Shown here: positions 1 to 4,946 of the stretch, piece after piece
Layout of the letters: each line of letters starts with the position of its first letter
How positions within the stretch are numbered: the first letter of the stretch is position 1
Source of the DNA: Proteobacteria bacterium UBA3588
GTDB taxonomy: Bacteria; Pseudomonadota; Gammaproteobacteria; Thiohalomonadales; Thiohalomonadaceae
Assembly: GCA_002376325.1 (NCBI GenBank)
Contig: DFMR01000102.1
Coordinates: 1,268 to 6,674, forward strand
DNA: 5,407 nucleotides
Reading direction: 5' to 3'
Program-made: the position numbers and the translations under genes
Notes under the pieces: model-generated
What the model saw: only the letters and a program-made list of their open reading frames with translations
What the model was told of the DNA's origin: nothing
Databases searched by the model: none

Positions 1-728
1 TTGGCGTGGCGCAGCGAGTTGTAGAAGGCCTCGGTCACCTGGCCGGTAAGGGTACGGCCGGAGGCATCGGTGATGGTGCCGGAGATCATTACCGGCAGGC
101 GCACGCCGTGCTGCTCGAAGTAGGTCTCGACGGCAAAGATCGCCGCCTTGGCGTTGAGGGTGTCGAAGATGGTTTCGATCAGGATGATGTCGACGCCGCC
201 CTCGACCAGACCCTGGGTCGCCTCGAAATAGGCCTCGACCAGCTGGTCGAAGGTCACGGCGCGGTAGCCCGGATTGTTGACGTCGGGCGAGATGTTGGCG
301 GTGCGGTTGGTGGGGCCGAGCACGCCGGCGACGTAACGGGTGCGGCCGTCGTTGCGCTCAAACTCGTCGGCGACCTCGCGCGCCAGGCGCGCGCCGGCCA
401 CGTTCATCTCGTAGGCCAGCGCCTCCATGCCGTAGTCGGCCTGGGAGATGGTGTTTGCGCCGAAGGTATTGGTTTCGACGATGTCGGCCCCGGCCTCGAA
501 ATAGGCATGGTGGATCTCGCGCATGATCTGCGGCTGGGTCAGCACCAGCAGGTCGTTGTTGCCCTTCAGATCGGACGGCCAATCCTTGAAACGCTCGCCG
601 CGATAGTCCGCCTCGCCCAGCTTGTAGCCCTGGATCATCGTGCCGGTGGCGCCGTCCAGGATCAGGATGCGCTCTTTGAGGACTTGGACCAGCTGTGCGC
701 TGCGGGCGCCGGTGTAGGTGTGCGACAT
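1..728 (-). CDS. metH: Cobalamin-dependent methionine synthase, N-terminal part (partial)
   Basis: MetH transfers a methyl group from methyltetrahydrofolate through cobalamin to homocysteine, making methionine in the cytoplasm. Only the first 242 codons are present; the gene runs off the left edge. They cover most of the homocysteine-binding barrel: LDGATGTMIQ near residues 24-33, GNNDLLVL near 56-63, GADIVETNTF at 80-89, GVLGPTNRTANISPDV at 135-150, LIETIFDTLNAKAA near 183-196 and MISGTITDASGRTL at 214-227. These match my memory of E. coli MetH almost block for block. The zinc-binding cysteines and the folate, cobalamin and reactivation domains would lie beyond the window, so a full-length protein (about 1,200 residues) cannot be confirmed. 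The start is the ATG at 728; the upstream CAGGG is only a weak ribosome binding site. A gap of 163 nt separates it from tetR on the same strand. No convincing promoter, SAH riboswitch or cobalamin riboswitch was seen there. Confidence 0.95.
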   Translation of the reverse strand, partial: MSHTYTGARSAQLVQVLKERILILDGATGTMIQGYKLGEADYRGERFKDWPSDLKGNNDLLVLTQPQIMREIHHAYFEAGADIVETNTFGANTISQADYGMEALAYEMNVAGARLAREVADEFERNDGRTRYVAGVLGPTNRTANISPDVNNPGYRAVTFDQLVEAYFEATQGLVEGGVDIILIETIFDTLNAKAAIFAVETYFEQHGVRLPVMISGTITDASGRTLTGQVTEAFYNSLRHA

Positions 729-866
729 GGATACCCTGCTATTTCGAGGTGAACAGCGGGCATTTTAACACGGCTGGAAAACGAAAGATTTTGTCCACGG
801 GCGCCCGGAGAGCGCGAGGTTACTAAAGTTGCATGAAATTTGTCTTCCGTCGGTTTATAGAGGTTT

Positions 867-895
867 CCCCGTATCCTCGTGTGCCCCGCGGTTAA
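867..895 (+). repeat. Degenerate CCCCGTG...GGTTAA repeat, copy 1
   Basis: This stretch reads CCCCGTATCCTCGTG followed by TGCCCCGCGGTTAA. Its last 12 bases (CCCCGCGGTTAA, 884-895) match 11 of 12 bases of the reverse complement of 1534-1545, on the other side of tetR, so the two form inverted repeats flanking that gene. The TAA stop codon of tetR (892-894 on the minus strand) lies inside the repeat. It belongs with the copies at 1534-1563 and 1615-1632. No protein-coding role is seen. It could be a REP-like intergenic element; the resemblance to repeats in other genomes is from memory. Confidence 0.5.
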
Positions 896-1509
896 CCCGT
901 CTTGGCTGGCCGGTAATCGATGGCGTGCAGGAACAGGTCGATGAGTTGGCGCGTGAGTTCGTCGAGGGTGAACGCCTCGTAACGTTCGGCGTCGAGGATG
1001 CACTTGTCGTAGACCGCCTCGCGCATCAGGCCGATGAACATCAGCGCTGCGACCCGTTCATTAATGACGCGGACGCCCTTTTCCAGCGCCAGCTCGCGCA
1101 GGCTGTATTCGATGTAGTCCGCGATGGACTGCCAGCGGCTGTGGAAAAAGCGGCGCGCGGTCTCCGCGCTCTCCAGCGACGCCTGAAGCTCCATGCGAAA
1201 CAGGTCGGGGTCGGCGGCGATGTGCTCCACCGATACCCGAGTGATGCGGCGCAGCACACTGGGAAAGTCGTCGGGACCGTCGAGCGCCGCTTCGATGTAG
1301 GTTTCGCGCGAAGCCGAGAGGCCGTCGACCACCGCTTCGTAAAGTTCCTCCTTGGAGCCGAAGTGCTGGTAGAGCACCGCCGGGCTGACCCCGACGCGGC
1401 GCGCCAATTCGTCCACCGACACCCCGTGATAGCCCTTGTCGGCGAACAGCACCTTGGCCACCGCCATGATCGAGGCGCGGCGCTCGGCAGCTTTCATGCG
1501 TTTGGTCAT
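892..1509 (-). CDS. TetR/AcrR-family transcriptional regulator
   Basis: This 205-residue protein has the size and layout of a TetR-family repressor. Residues 7-60 form the DNA-binding domain: AERRASIMAVAKVLFADKGY is helix 1 and the lead into helix 2, and SVDELARRVGVSPAVLYQHF (31-50) is the helix-turn-helix, followed by the typical GSKEELYEAV. The rest is an all-helical ligand-binding and dimerisation domain with no recognisable ligand signature, so the effector is unknown. It lies 142 nt downstream of tusA on the same strand. A 20-bp near-palindrome over the tusA promoter is a good candidate for its operator, so it probably represses tusA and, if cotranscribed, itself. The ATG at 1509 has no clear ribosome binding site; a second in-frame ATG four codons later is no better placed. 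The stop codon falls within a repeat copy. Family assignment is firm; the target is inferred. Confidence 0.92.
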   Translation of the reverse strand: MTKRMKAAERRASIMAVAKVLFADKGYHGVSVDELARRVGVSPAVLYQHFGSKEELYEAVVDGLSASRETYIEAALDGPDDFPSVLRRITRVSVEHIAADPDLFRMELQASLESAETARRFFHSRWQSIADYIEYSLRELALEKGVRVINERVAALMFIGLMREAVYDKCILDAERYEAFTLDELTRQLIDLFLHAIDYRPAKTG

Positions 1510-1533
1510 ATCAGCCGCCCGATCAGGAGCAAA

Positions 1534-1563
1534 TTAACCACGGGGGGCGCGGGAAACACGGGG
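1534..1563 (-). repeat. Degenerate CCACGGGG repeat, copy 2
   Basis: The plus strand reads TTAACCACGGGG, then a GGCGCGGGA filler, then AACACGGGG. It is the inverted partner of copy 3 at 1615-1631: CCACGGGG and AACACGGGG both have exact complements there, separated here by 9 extra bases. Its first 12 bases are also the inverted counterpart of 884-895 at the far end of tetR. Confidence 0.6.
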
Positions 1564-1631
1564 TTATATGAGTCCAGCATGCGCGTCGGTGGTTTCATCC
1601 ATTACCCAAGTATTCCCCGTGTTCCCCGTGG
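1538..1631 (-). other. Large imperfect hairpin between tusA and tetR
   Basis: In the transcript direction (minus strand) CCACGGGG plus AACACGGGG (1631-1615) can pair with CCCCGTGTT (1563-1555) and CCCCGTGG (1545-1538). That gives 8 + 9 base pairs with a 9-nt bulge on one side and a loop of about 50 nt. TTAATTT follows at once. It could slow or stop transcription leaving tusA before tetR, or protect the tusA mRNA 3' end. The long loop and poor T-run make it a doubtful intrinsic terminator, so I call it only a hairpin. Confidence 0.5.
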
Positions 1632-1632
1632 T
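1615..1632 (+). repeat. Degenerate CCACGGGG repeat, copy 3
   Basis: CCCCGTGTTCCCCGTGGT is the tidiest copy: two tandem CCCCGTG units seven to nine bases apart. It lies 20 bases past the tusA stop codon and is the opposite arm to copy 2. Confidence 0.6.
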
Positions 1633-1651
1633 CAAAGCCTTTATCTTTAAC

Positions 1652-1882
1652 TTAGTGCTTCCGGATCAGGAACGCGAACGCCCCGCCGTCGCTGCCGCTT
1701 TCCACCAGCTCATTGCCGGTCTGCTTGCAGAAGGCCTCGAAGTCCTTCACCGAACCGGGATCGGTGGCGACGATCTTCACCAGCTCGCCGCTCTGCATGC
1801 CGGCGATGGTCTTCTTGGCCCGCAGGATCGGCAGCGGGCAGTTGAGGCCGCGCGCGTCCAGCTCATGTTGGTAGTTCTGCAT
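1652..1882 (-). CDS. tusA: TusA-family sulfur carrier protein
   Basis: This 76-residue protein is a small cytoplasmic persulfide carrier of the TusA (SirA-like) family. The N-terminus reads LDARGLNCPLPILRAKK: C15 in the Cys-Pro-x-Pro motif is the family's sulfur-carrying cysteine, placed right after the first strand as usual. The C-terminal half (LVKIVATDPGSVKDFEAFC, then FLIRKH) fits the family's two-layer alpha/beta fold; a second cysteine is at 52. The length is normal. CPLP with ILRAKK, rather than E. coli's CPEP, is common outside the enterobacterial tRNA-thiolation protein. The partner pathway (tRNA thiolation, molybdenum cofactor or sulfur oxidation) therefore cannot be chosen, and no tusBCD, dsr or hdr genes are in view. 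The ATG at 1882 has AAGGAG seven bases upstream. Its promoter is near consensus and carries a candidate TetR operator. Confidence 0.93.
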   Translation of the reverse strand: MQNYQHELDARGLNCPLPILRAKKTIAGMQSGELVKIVATDPGSVKDFEAFCKQTGNELVESGSDGGAFAFLIRKH

Positions 1883-1889
1883 CGTTCAT

Positions 1890-1895
1890 CTCCTT
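1890..1895 (-). promoter_or_regulatory. Ribosome binding site of tusA
   Basis: AAGGAG on the minus strand ends seven bases before the ATG at 1882. This selects that ATG over the out-of-frame ATG at 1889-1887, which touches the site. Confidence 0.8.
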
Positions 1896-1915
1896 TCCAG
1901 GTGCAACCGCTTCAC

Positions 1916-1932
1916 CGCCGGAGGGGCCGGCG
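1916..1932 (-). other. Hairpin in the tusA 5' leader
   Basis: CGCCGG and CCGGCG form a perfect 6-bp GC stem with the 5-base loop CCCCT (as read on the minus strand). It lies inside the predicted leader of about 73 nt, ahead of the ribosome binding site. It does not resemble a riboswitch I know; it may only stabilise the mRNA. Confidence 0.45.
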
Positions 1933-1944
1933 CCCGCGCCACAA

Positions 1945-1964
1945 ATAAGTGAACGTTCGTTTAT
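1945..1964. promoter_or_regulatory. Candidate TetR-family operator over the tusA promoter
   Basis: ATAAGTGAAC and GTTCGTTTAT form a 20-bp inverted repeat matching at 8 of 10 pairs, centred on GAACGTTC. It overlaps the -10 box (1967-1962) and the predicted start point (about 1955), where a bound repressor would block RNA polymerase. Length and spacing fit the short palindromes bound by TetR-family dimers. The regulator encoded at 1509-892 is the obvious candidate, by proximity only. Confidence 0.6.
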
Positions 1965-1990
1965 ATATGACAGAAAACACCGAATGTCAA
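1962..1990 (-). promoter_or_regulatory. Sigma-70 promoter of tusA
   Basis: On the minus strand a perfect TTGACA (1990-1985) is followed after 17 bases by TATATA (1967-1962), which matches the -10 consensus at five of six positions (the fifth base differs). Transcription should start near 1955, giving a leader of about 73 nt. This is by far the strongest promoter in the window. Confidence 0.78.
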
Positions 1991-1993
1991 GGC

Positions 1994-2015
1994 TCACCGG
2001 CCCGGCCACCGGTGA
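1994..2015. other. Perfect 7-bp inverted repeat in the divergent region
   Basis: TCACCGG and CCGGTGA are separated by 8 bases (CCCGGCCA). The element sits just upstream of the tusA -35 box. It could be a regulator site or a structural element; nothing identifies a protein for it. Confidence 0.4.
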
Positions 2016-2021
2016 CGAACG

Positions 2022-2038
2022 TTGTCAAGAATTGACAA
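2022..2038. promoter_or_regulatory. 17-bp palindrome TTGTCAA-GAA-TTGACAA
   Basis: Two perfect 7-base arms are separated by GAA. TTGACA occurs on both strands within it, so it could hold a -35 box for either direction, but I find no good -10 box 16-18 bases away on either side. It may be a regulator site for the gene starting at 2144. No distinct promoter for that gene could be assigned; a TTATAA lies at 2067-2072 without a matching -35. Confidence 0.4.
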
Positions 2039-2143
2039 TTATCGGCGATTTGTGACGCCGTCTCCGTTATAACTCCCCGTTCCATCGTTAAATCGGGGCT
2101 CTCCGCCCCCTCGGCTTTCGTATCGGGATATTGGCTCTCCTGC

Positions 2144-4534
2144 ATGGATAACTCGCCGCATTATCGTGTCGTCTTCGCCGGACGTCTGCTCGACGGCTTC
2201 GAGGCCGACGAGGTCAAGCAGAGTCTGGCTTCCCAGCTGCAATTGAGTCCCGCCAAGGTCGCCGCCTTCTTCTCCGGTGAGAAGCAGGTGCTCAAGCGCA
2301 CCGTCACCCTGGAGCAGGCGCAACGCTACGCGGCGCTATTCACGCGCATCGGGCTGGCGGCCATCGTGGAGACGCTGGGTGAAACCGAGCGTGACGCCCC
2401 AGCGGGCACCGCCGCGCCGGAACCCGAGGCGCGGCCGCTGCCCCCCCTCCGTCCCGTGCGCAGCCGCTTTCTCTATAAACCGCTGCTCGGTCTTGCCGCG
2501 CTGTGCAACCTTGCCATGTTCCTGCTCTACCTGGCGACGCTGGCGACACTGCTGCTGGTGCTGCTCAATCCCTATGCCTTGGCCGCCTGGCTGTTCGCCT
2601 CGCTGGGCAATCCGCTGATCGCCGCGGCGATCTATGCCCTGACCCTGGTGTTCGGGCTGTTTCTCACCGCGCTGCTGGCCAAGCCGCTGCTGGCCCTGCG
2701 TCGGGTTCAATATCCCACGGTGCCGTTGTCGCCGCAGCAGGAGCCGGACCTGTTCGAGTTCGTCGCCGACGTGTGCGAAATCGTGGGCACGGCGCCGCCG
2801 CGGGAGATCCTGTTGAGCAACGACGCCACCCTCGACATGCGTTTTCAGGACGACGTCACCGCAGCGATTGAGGGACGCACCACGCTGATCCTCGGCCTGC
2901 CGCTCGCCGCCAGCCTCAACGTGCGCCAGCTCGCCGCCGCCCTGGCCCAGACCGCTTACGGCTGGGGGCCGCACCGCGGCGCACGCACCTCCCGCTTTCT
3001 CCAACGCTACGCCGCCTGGCTGCTACGTGCCGGCGACGGCACCGACTTCGTCGACCGGCGTCTGCTGCGCTGGCAGCGCCGGGCGCAAAAGAATCGCTAC
3101 CTGGTGGACAGTCTGCTGCGGCTGTGCCGCTGGGCGCGGCTACCGCTGGCGTTCAACCTGCGGTTCGGCCGGCTGCTGGCCGGGCGCGCGTTGCAACGCC
3201 GTGTCGCCGACGCCGATGCCGCTGCCCGCCGCCTCGCCGGCAATAGCGACTTTCGCCGCATGCTGGAGCAAAGCCGGGCGCTGAACCATGCAGCGCGGCG
3301 CACCATTCCCGCGTTGCGGCGTATGTGGCACGACCGCGGCGAAGTGCCGGACAACATCGCCATGGCGGTGGTGGCGCAGGCCTCGGCCTATCCCGCGGCG
3401 ATCCACGACCAGTTGCGCGACGAACAGGAGCGTCACATCGCCGCCCGCGGTGCCCTGTTGCCCAGCGATCGCCAGCGCCTGCTGCACCTCGATCTGACAC
3501 AGGAAGAGGGGCGCTACCGCTGCCGTTCCGCCGGCGCCGTGGTATTCCAGCGCTTCGACAAGCTGATGCACAGCATGACGATGCGCTACTACCACCGCCA
3601 CCTGGGACTTCCGGTCACCACCAACAAGCTGATCCGCACCCCGGTCAAGGGCAGCCAGGAGTACAACGCCAACAACTACATCGCCTGCTACTTCGGCGCC
3701 CTCTACGCCGATTTGGTGCCGATCAAGCTGGCTCGGCGGCTGAAGGAGCTGGGCGCCGAAGGCGACGCCGCCGTGCGCCACTGGCAGCTGGCACTGACCC
3801 TGATCGACAAGGAGAAGGCGAAGGCCAAGGCGGCGCTCACGACGTTGCGCCAGGCCGACGACGACCTGATCACCGTCAGCAACCGCGAACTGCTGCACCG
3901 CGCCGCACGCAGTTATCGCCTGCGCGGCGTACCGCTGCTGGGCCGCCACACGGAGCAGGTACACCAGACCTGCCGCGACTACGAGAAGCGCTACGACGCA
4001 GCGATGAGTGATGCCGACAAGGCGGTCACCCCCTACGTCGGCCGGCTGGCGGCGGCGCTGGCGCTGCTCGGCCGCGACGACGTGACGCTGCAACTGCCGG
4101 GCGCCGAGGCGCTACGCGGCGAAGCGACCAAGCTGTTGCAGCTTTCGGAGAAGATCGAAGGCGTCTATCCGCAGCTGCATAGCCTGCGGCTGGCGACGTT
4201 GCTGCTGGAGTCGCTGCTCAGCGACGATTCGCGGCAGGCGCGGCGACGCCTGCGCGACCTGATCATTGAAAAGTGCGACGACATCAGTCGCCTGTTGCAG
4301 GGACTCGACGTATCGTTGCGCCAGGCGCAATTCCCGTTCCGCACCCGGCAGGGCTACCGCAATGCGATGCACTGGGCGCTGTTGTCCTCGCTGCCCGGCG
4401 ACGATGCCAATTCGCTCTTCGACCGCGGTACCGATGCGGTGCGCAACCTGCTGTTGCTGCAGCGCTTCATCGTCGGCCGGCTCAGCGCCATTGCCTTGCA
4501 GGTGGAAAAGGCCTACGCGCTGAAGGTTGCTTGA
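2144..4534 (+). CDS. Large membrane protein with degenerate M48 (HtpX-like) peptidase region
   Basis: The product has 796 residues. Residues 7-76 (YRVVFAGRLLDGF to IGLAAIVE) look like a small N-terminal domain I recall from other gammaproteobacterial membrane proteins. A proline-rich linker (about 80-107) follows, then two membrane segments near 113-141 and 157-184. Residues 193-370 can be aligned by eye to M48 membrane metallopeptidases: PQQEPDLFEFVADV, then LILGLPLAASL, then RQLAAALA just before the active-site helix, and DADAAARRLAG near 356-366. The zinc motif HExxH is replaced by QTAYG (269-273) and the third-ligand glutamate position is V354, so peptidase activity is not expected. The C-terminal half (about 465-796) is mostly helical, charged and unassigned. 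The ATG at 2144 lacks a clear ribosome binding site but fits the start of the N-terminal domain, with no in-frame alternative just upstream. There is no sign of frameshift or decay. It could be a scaffold or adaptor; function unknown. Confidence 0.85.
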   Translation: MDNSPHYRVVFAGRLLDGFEADEVKQSLASQLQLSPAKVAAFFSGEKQVLKRTVTLEQAQRYAALFTRIGLAAIVETLGETERDAPAGTAAPEPEARPLPPLRPVRSRFLYKPLLGLAALCNLAMFLLYLATLATLLLVLLNPYALAAWLFASLGNPLIAAAIYALTLVFGLFLTALLAKPLLALRRVQYPTVPLSPQQEPDLFEFVADVCEIVGTAPPREILLSNDATLDMRFQDDVTAAIEGRTTLILGLPLAASLNVRQLAAALAQTAYGWGPHRGARTSRFLQRYAAWLLRAGDGTDFVDRRLLRWQRRAQKNRYLVDSLLRLCRWARLPLAFNLRFGRLLAGRALQRRVADADAAARRLAGNSDFRRMLEQSRALNHAARRTIPALRRMWHDRGEVPDNIAMAVVAQASAYPAAIHDQLRDEQERHIAARGALLPSDRQRLLHLDLTQEEGRYRCRSAGAVVFQRFDKLMHSMTMRYYHRHLGLPVTTNKLIRTPVKGSQEYNANNYIACYFGALYADLVPIKLARRLKELGAEGDAAVRHWQLALTLIDKEKAKAKAALTTLRQADDDLITVSNRELLHRAARSYRLRGVPLLGRHTEQVHQTCRDYEKRYDAAMSDADKAVTPYVGRLAAALALLGRDDVTLQLPGAEALRGEATKLLQLSEKIEGVYPQLHSLRLATLLLESLLSDDSRQARRRLRDLIIEKCDDISRLLQGLDVSLRQAQFPFRTRQGYRNAMHWALLSSLPGDDANSLFDRGTDAVRNLLLLQRFIVGRLSAIALQVEKAYALKVA

Positions 4535-4558
4535 CAGTCCCCAGCGGCGCATTAGCCT
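4531..4558 (+). promoter_or_regulatory. Possible promoter for the 74-residue protein gene
   Basis: A perfect TTGACA (4531-4536) overlaps the stop codon of the preceding gene, and TAGCCT (4553-4558) follows after 16 bases. The -10 box keeps only the first two T-A positions and the final T, so the promoter is plausible but weak; readthrough from the upstream gene is equally possible. Confidence 0.35.
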
Positions 4559-4583
4559 TACCTGGGTCAGCACGATCTTTTTG

Positions 4584-4589
4584 AGGAGG
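4584..4589 (+). promoter_or_regulatory. Strong ribosome binding site
   Basis: AGGAGG, complementary to the 16S rRNA tail, lies eight bases before the ATG at 4598. It fixes that start and argues that the short downstream frame is a real, well-translated gene. Confidence 0.85.
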
Positions 4590-4597
4590 GTAGTGCC

Positions 4598-4822
4598 ATG
4601 ACCACCGAGACCTTGCTTCACATCGACGAATCCCTCAGCGCCACCGAACGCGACGAGCTGTTGCGCTGGCTCGGCAACCGTCCCGAAGGCATCCATCCGC
4701 ACCTCCAGACCGAAAGGCGTCACCTGATGTTCGTAGCCTACAACCCGGAGGAGATGTGCCCGCACGACCTGGTGGCGATCGCCGGCGAACGCGGTCTGCA
4801 CGCCCACGTCATCGATTTCTGA
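4598..4822 (+). CDS. Small conserved-hypothetical protein, possibly HMA-like fold
   Basis: This is a 74-residue soluble protein with no signal peptide or membrane segment. The layout is strand (TLLHIDESL), helix (TERDELLRWLG), strand (HLMFVAYNP), helix (PHDLVAIAGERG), strand (HAHVIDF). That order, together with the alternating pattern, resembles the ferredoxin-like fold of heavy-metal-associated and related small domains. The metal-binding CxxC is absent: there is one cysteine (C54). Histidines are frequent (H8, H33, H35, H42, H55, H68, H70), so metal binding by other ligands is conceivable but not shown. The strong AGGAGG site and typical codon use support a real gene. It lies 63 nt after the M48-like gene on the same strand and may be cotranscribed. 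I do not recognise a named family and assign no function. Confidence 0.8.
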   Translation: MTTETLLHIDESLSATERDELLRWLGNRPEGIHPHLQTERRHLMFVAYNPEEMCPHDLVAIAGERGLHAHVIDF

Positions 4823-4839
4823 AGACGGAAATGCGTGAC

Positions 4840-4865
4840 CGCTGGGGGGCCAGGGAAACACCGGA
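4840..4865 (-). repeat. Possible fourth, decayed CCACGGGG repeat
   Basis: CCGCTGGGGGGCCAGGGAAACACCGG resembles 1538-1563 (CCACGGGGGGCGCGGGAAACACGGGG), with most bases matching after a one-base shift and GGGAAACAC shared exactly. It lies in the gap between the convergent genes. G-rich composition could create part of this likeness by chance. Confidence 0.35.
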
Positions 4866-4877
4866 CTGATGTGTCGC

Positions 4878-4915
4878 AAAAACCGGAGGTACAGCGTTAG
4901 CCGTGGACTCCCGGT
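4878..4915 (-). terminator. Probable intrinsic terminator of the rhodanese gene
   Basis: Read on the minus strand, ACCGGGAG (4915-4908) pairs with CTCCGGT (4888-4882) as seven pairs with one bulged G. Inside it ACGGC and GCTGT form a second 5-bp stem (one G-T pair) closed by TAAC. TTTT follows immediately. The element begins 32 nt after the stop codon at 4947, a usual spacing for an intrinsic terminator. The T-run is short, so efficiency is uncertain. On the plus strand no T-run follows, so it would not serve the 74-residue gene. Confidence 0.55.
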
Positions 4916-4946
4916 GCACCGCGTGTTTGACTCTTAGTTCAGTTTC

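Noticed and set aside
6..752. Long plus-strand open frame of 248 codons
   Set aside because: It lies antisense to a clearly recognisable metH N-terminus; its composition (Gly, Val, Asp, Gln, Arg rich) is typical of GC-rich shadow frames.
798..807. Terminator between tetR and metH at the CGGGCGCCCG palindrome
   Set aside because: No T-run follows on the minus strand and the self-complementary sequence leaves almost no loop.
729..891. SAH or cobalamin riboswitch ahead of metH
   Set aside because: The gap lacks the conserved sequence blocks I recall for these riboswitches. It contains the palindrome CGGGCGCCCG (798-807) but nothing more specific.
829..1650. Plus-strand open frame of 273 codons
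   Set aside because: It is antisense to the TetR gene, which has strong family motifs, and it crosses the repeats and intergenic gaps.
2032..2072. Promoter for the 2144 gene from TTGACA (2032) and TTATAA (2067)
   Set aside because: The spacing of 29 bases is too long for sigma-70; no -10 box fits at 16-18 bases.
2336..3004. Minus-strand open frame inside the M48-like gene
   Set aside because: Low-complexity Gln/Gly/Arg-rich translation antisense to a conserved frame; no family features.
3140..4093. Minus-strand open frame of 317 codons
   Set aside because: Antisense shadow of the 796-residue gene; the translation is Val/Ala/Gln/Gly rich without domain motifs.
4112..4879. Minus-strand open frame of 255 codons
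   Set aside because: It runs antisense across the end of the M48-like gene, the intergenic gap and the 74-residue gene that has a strong ribosome binding site.
4912..4921. Palindrome CGGTGCACCG as a separate operator
   Set aside because: It overlaps the arm of the probable rhodanese terminator, far from any promoter, so no independent role can be supported.
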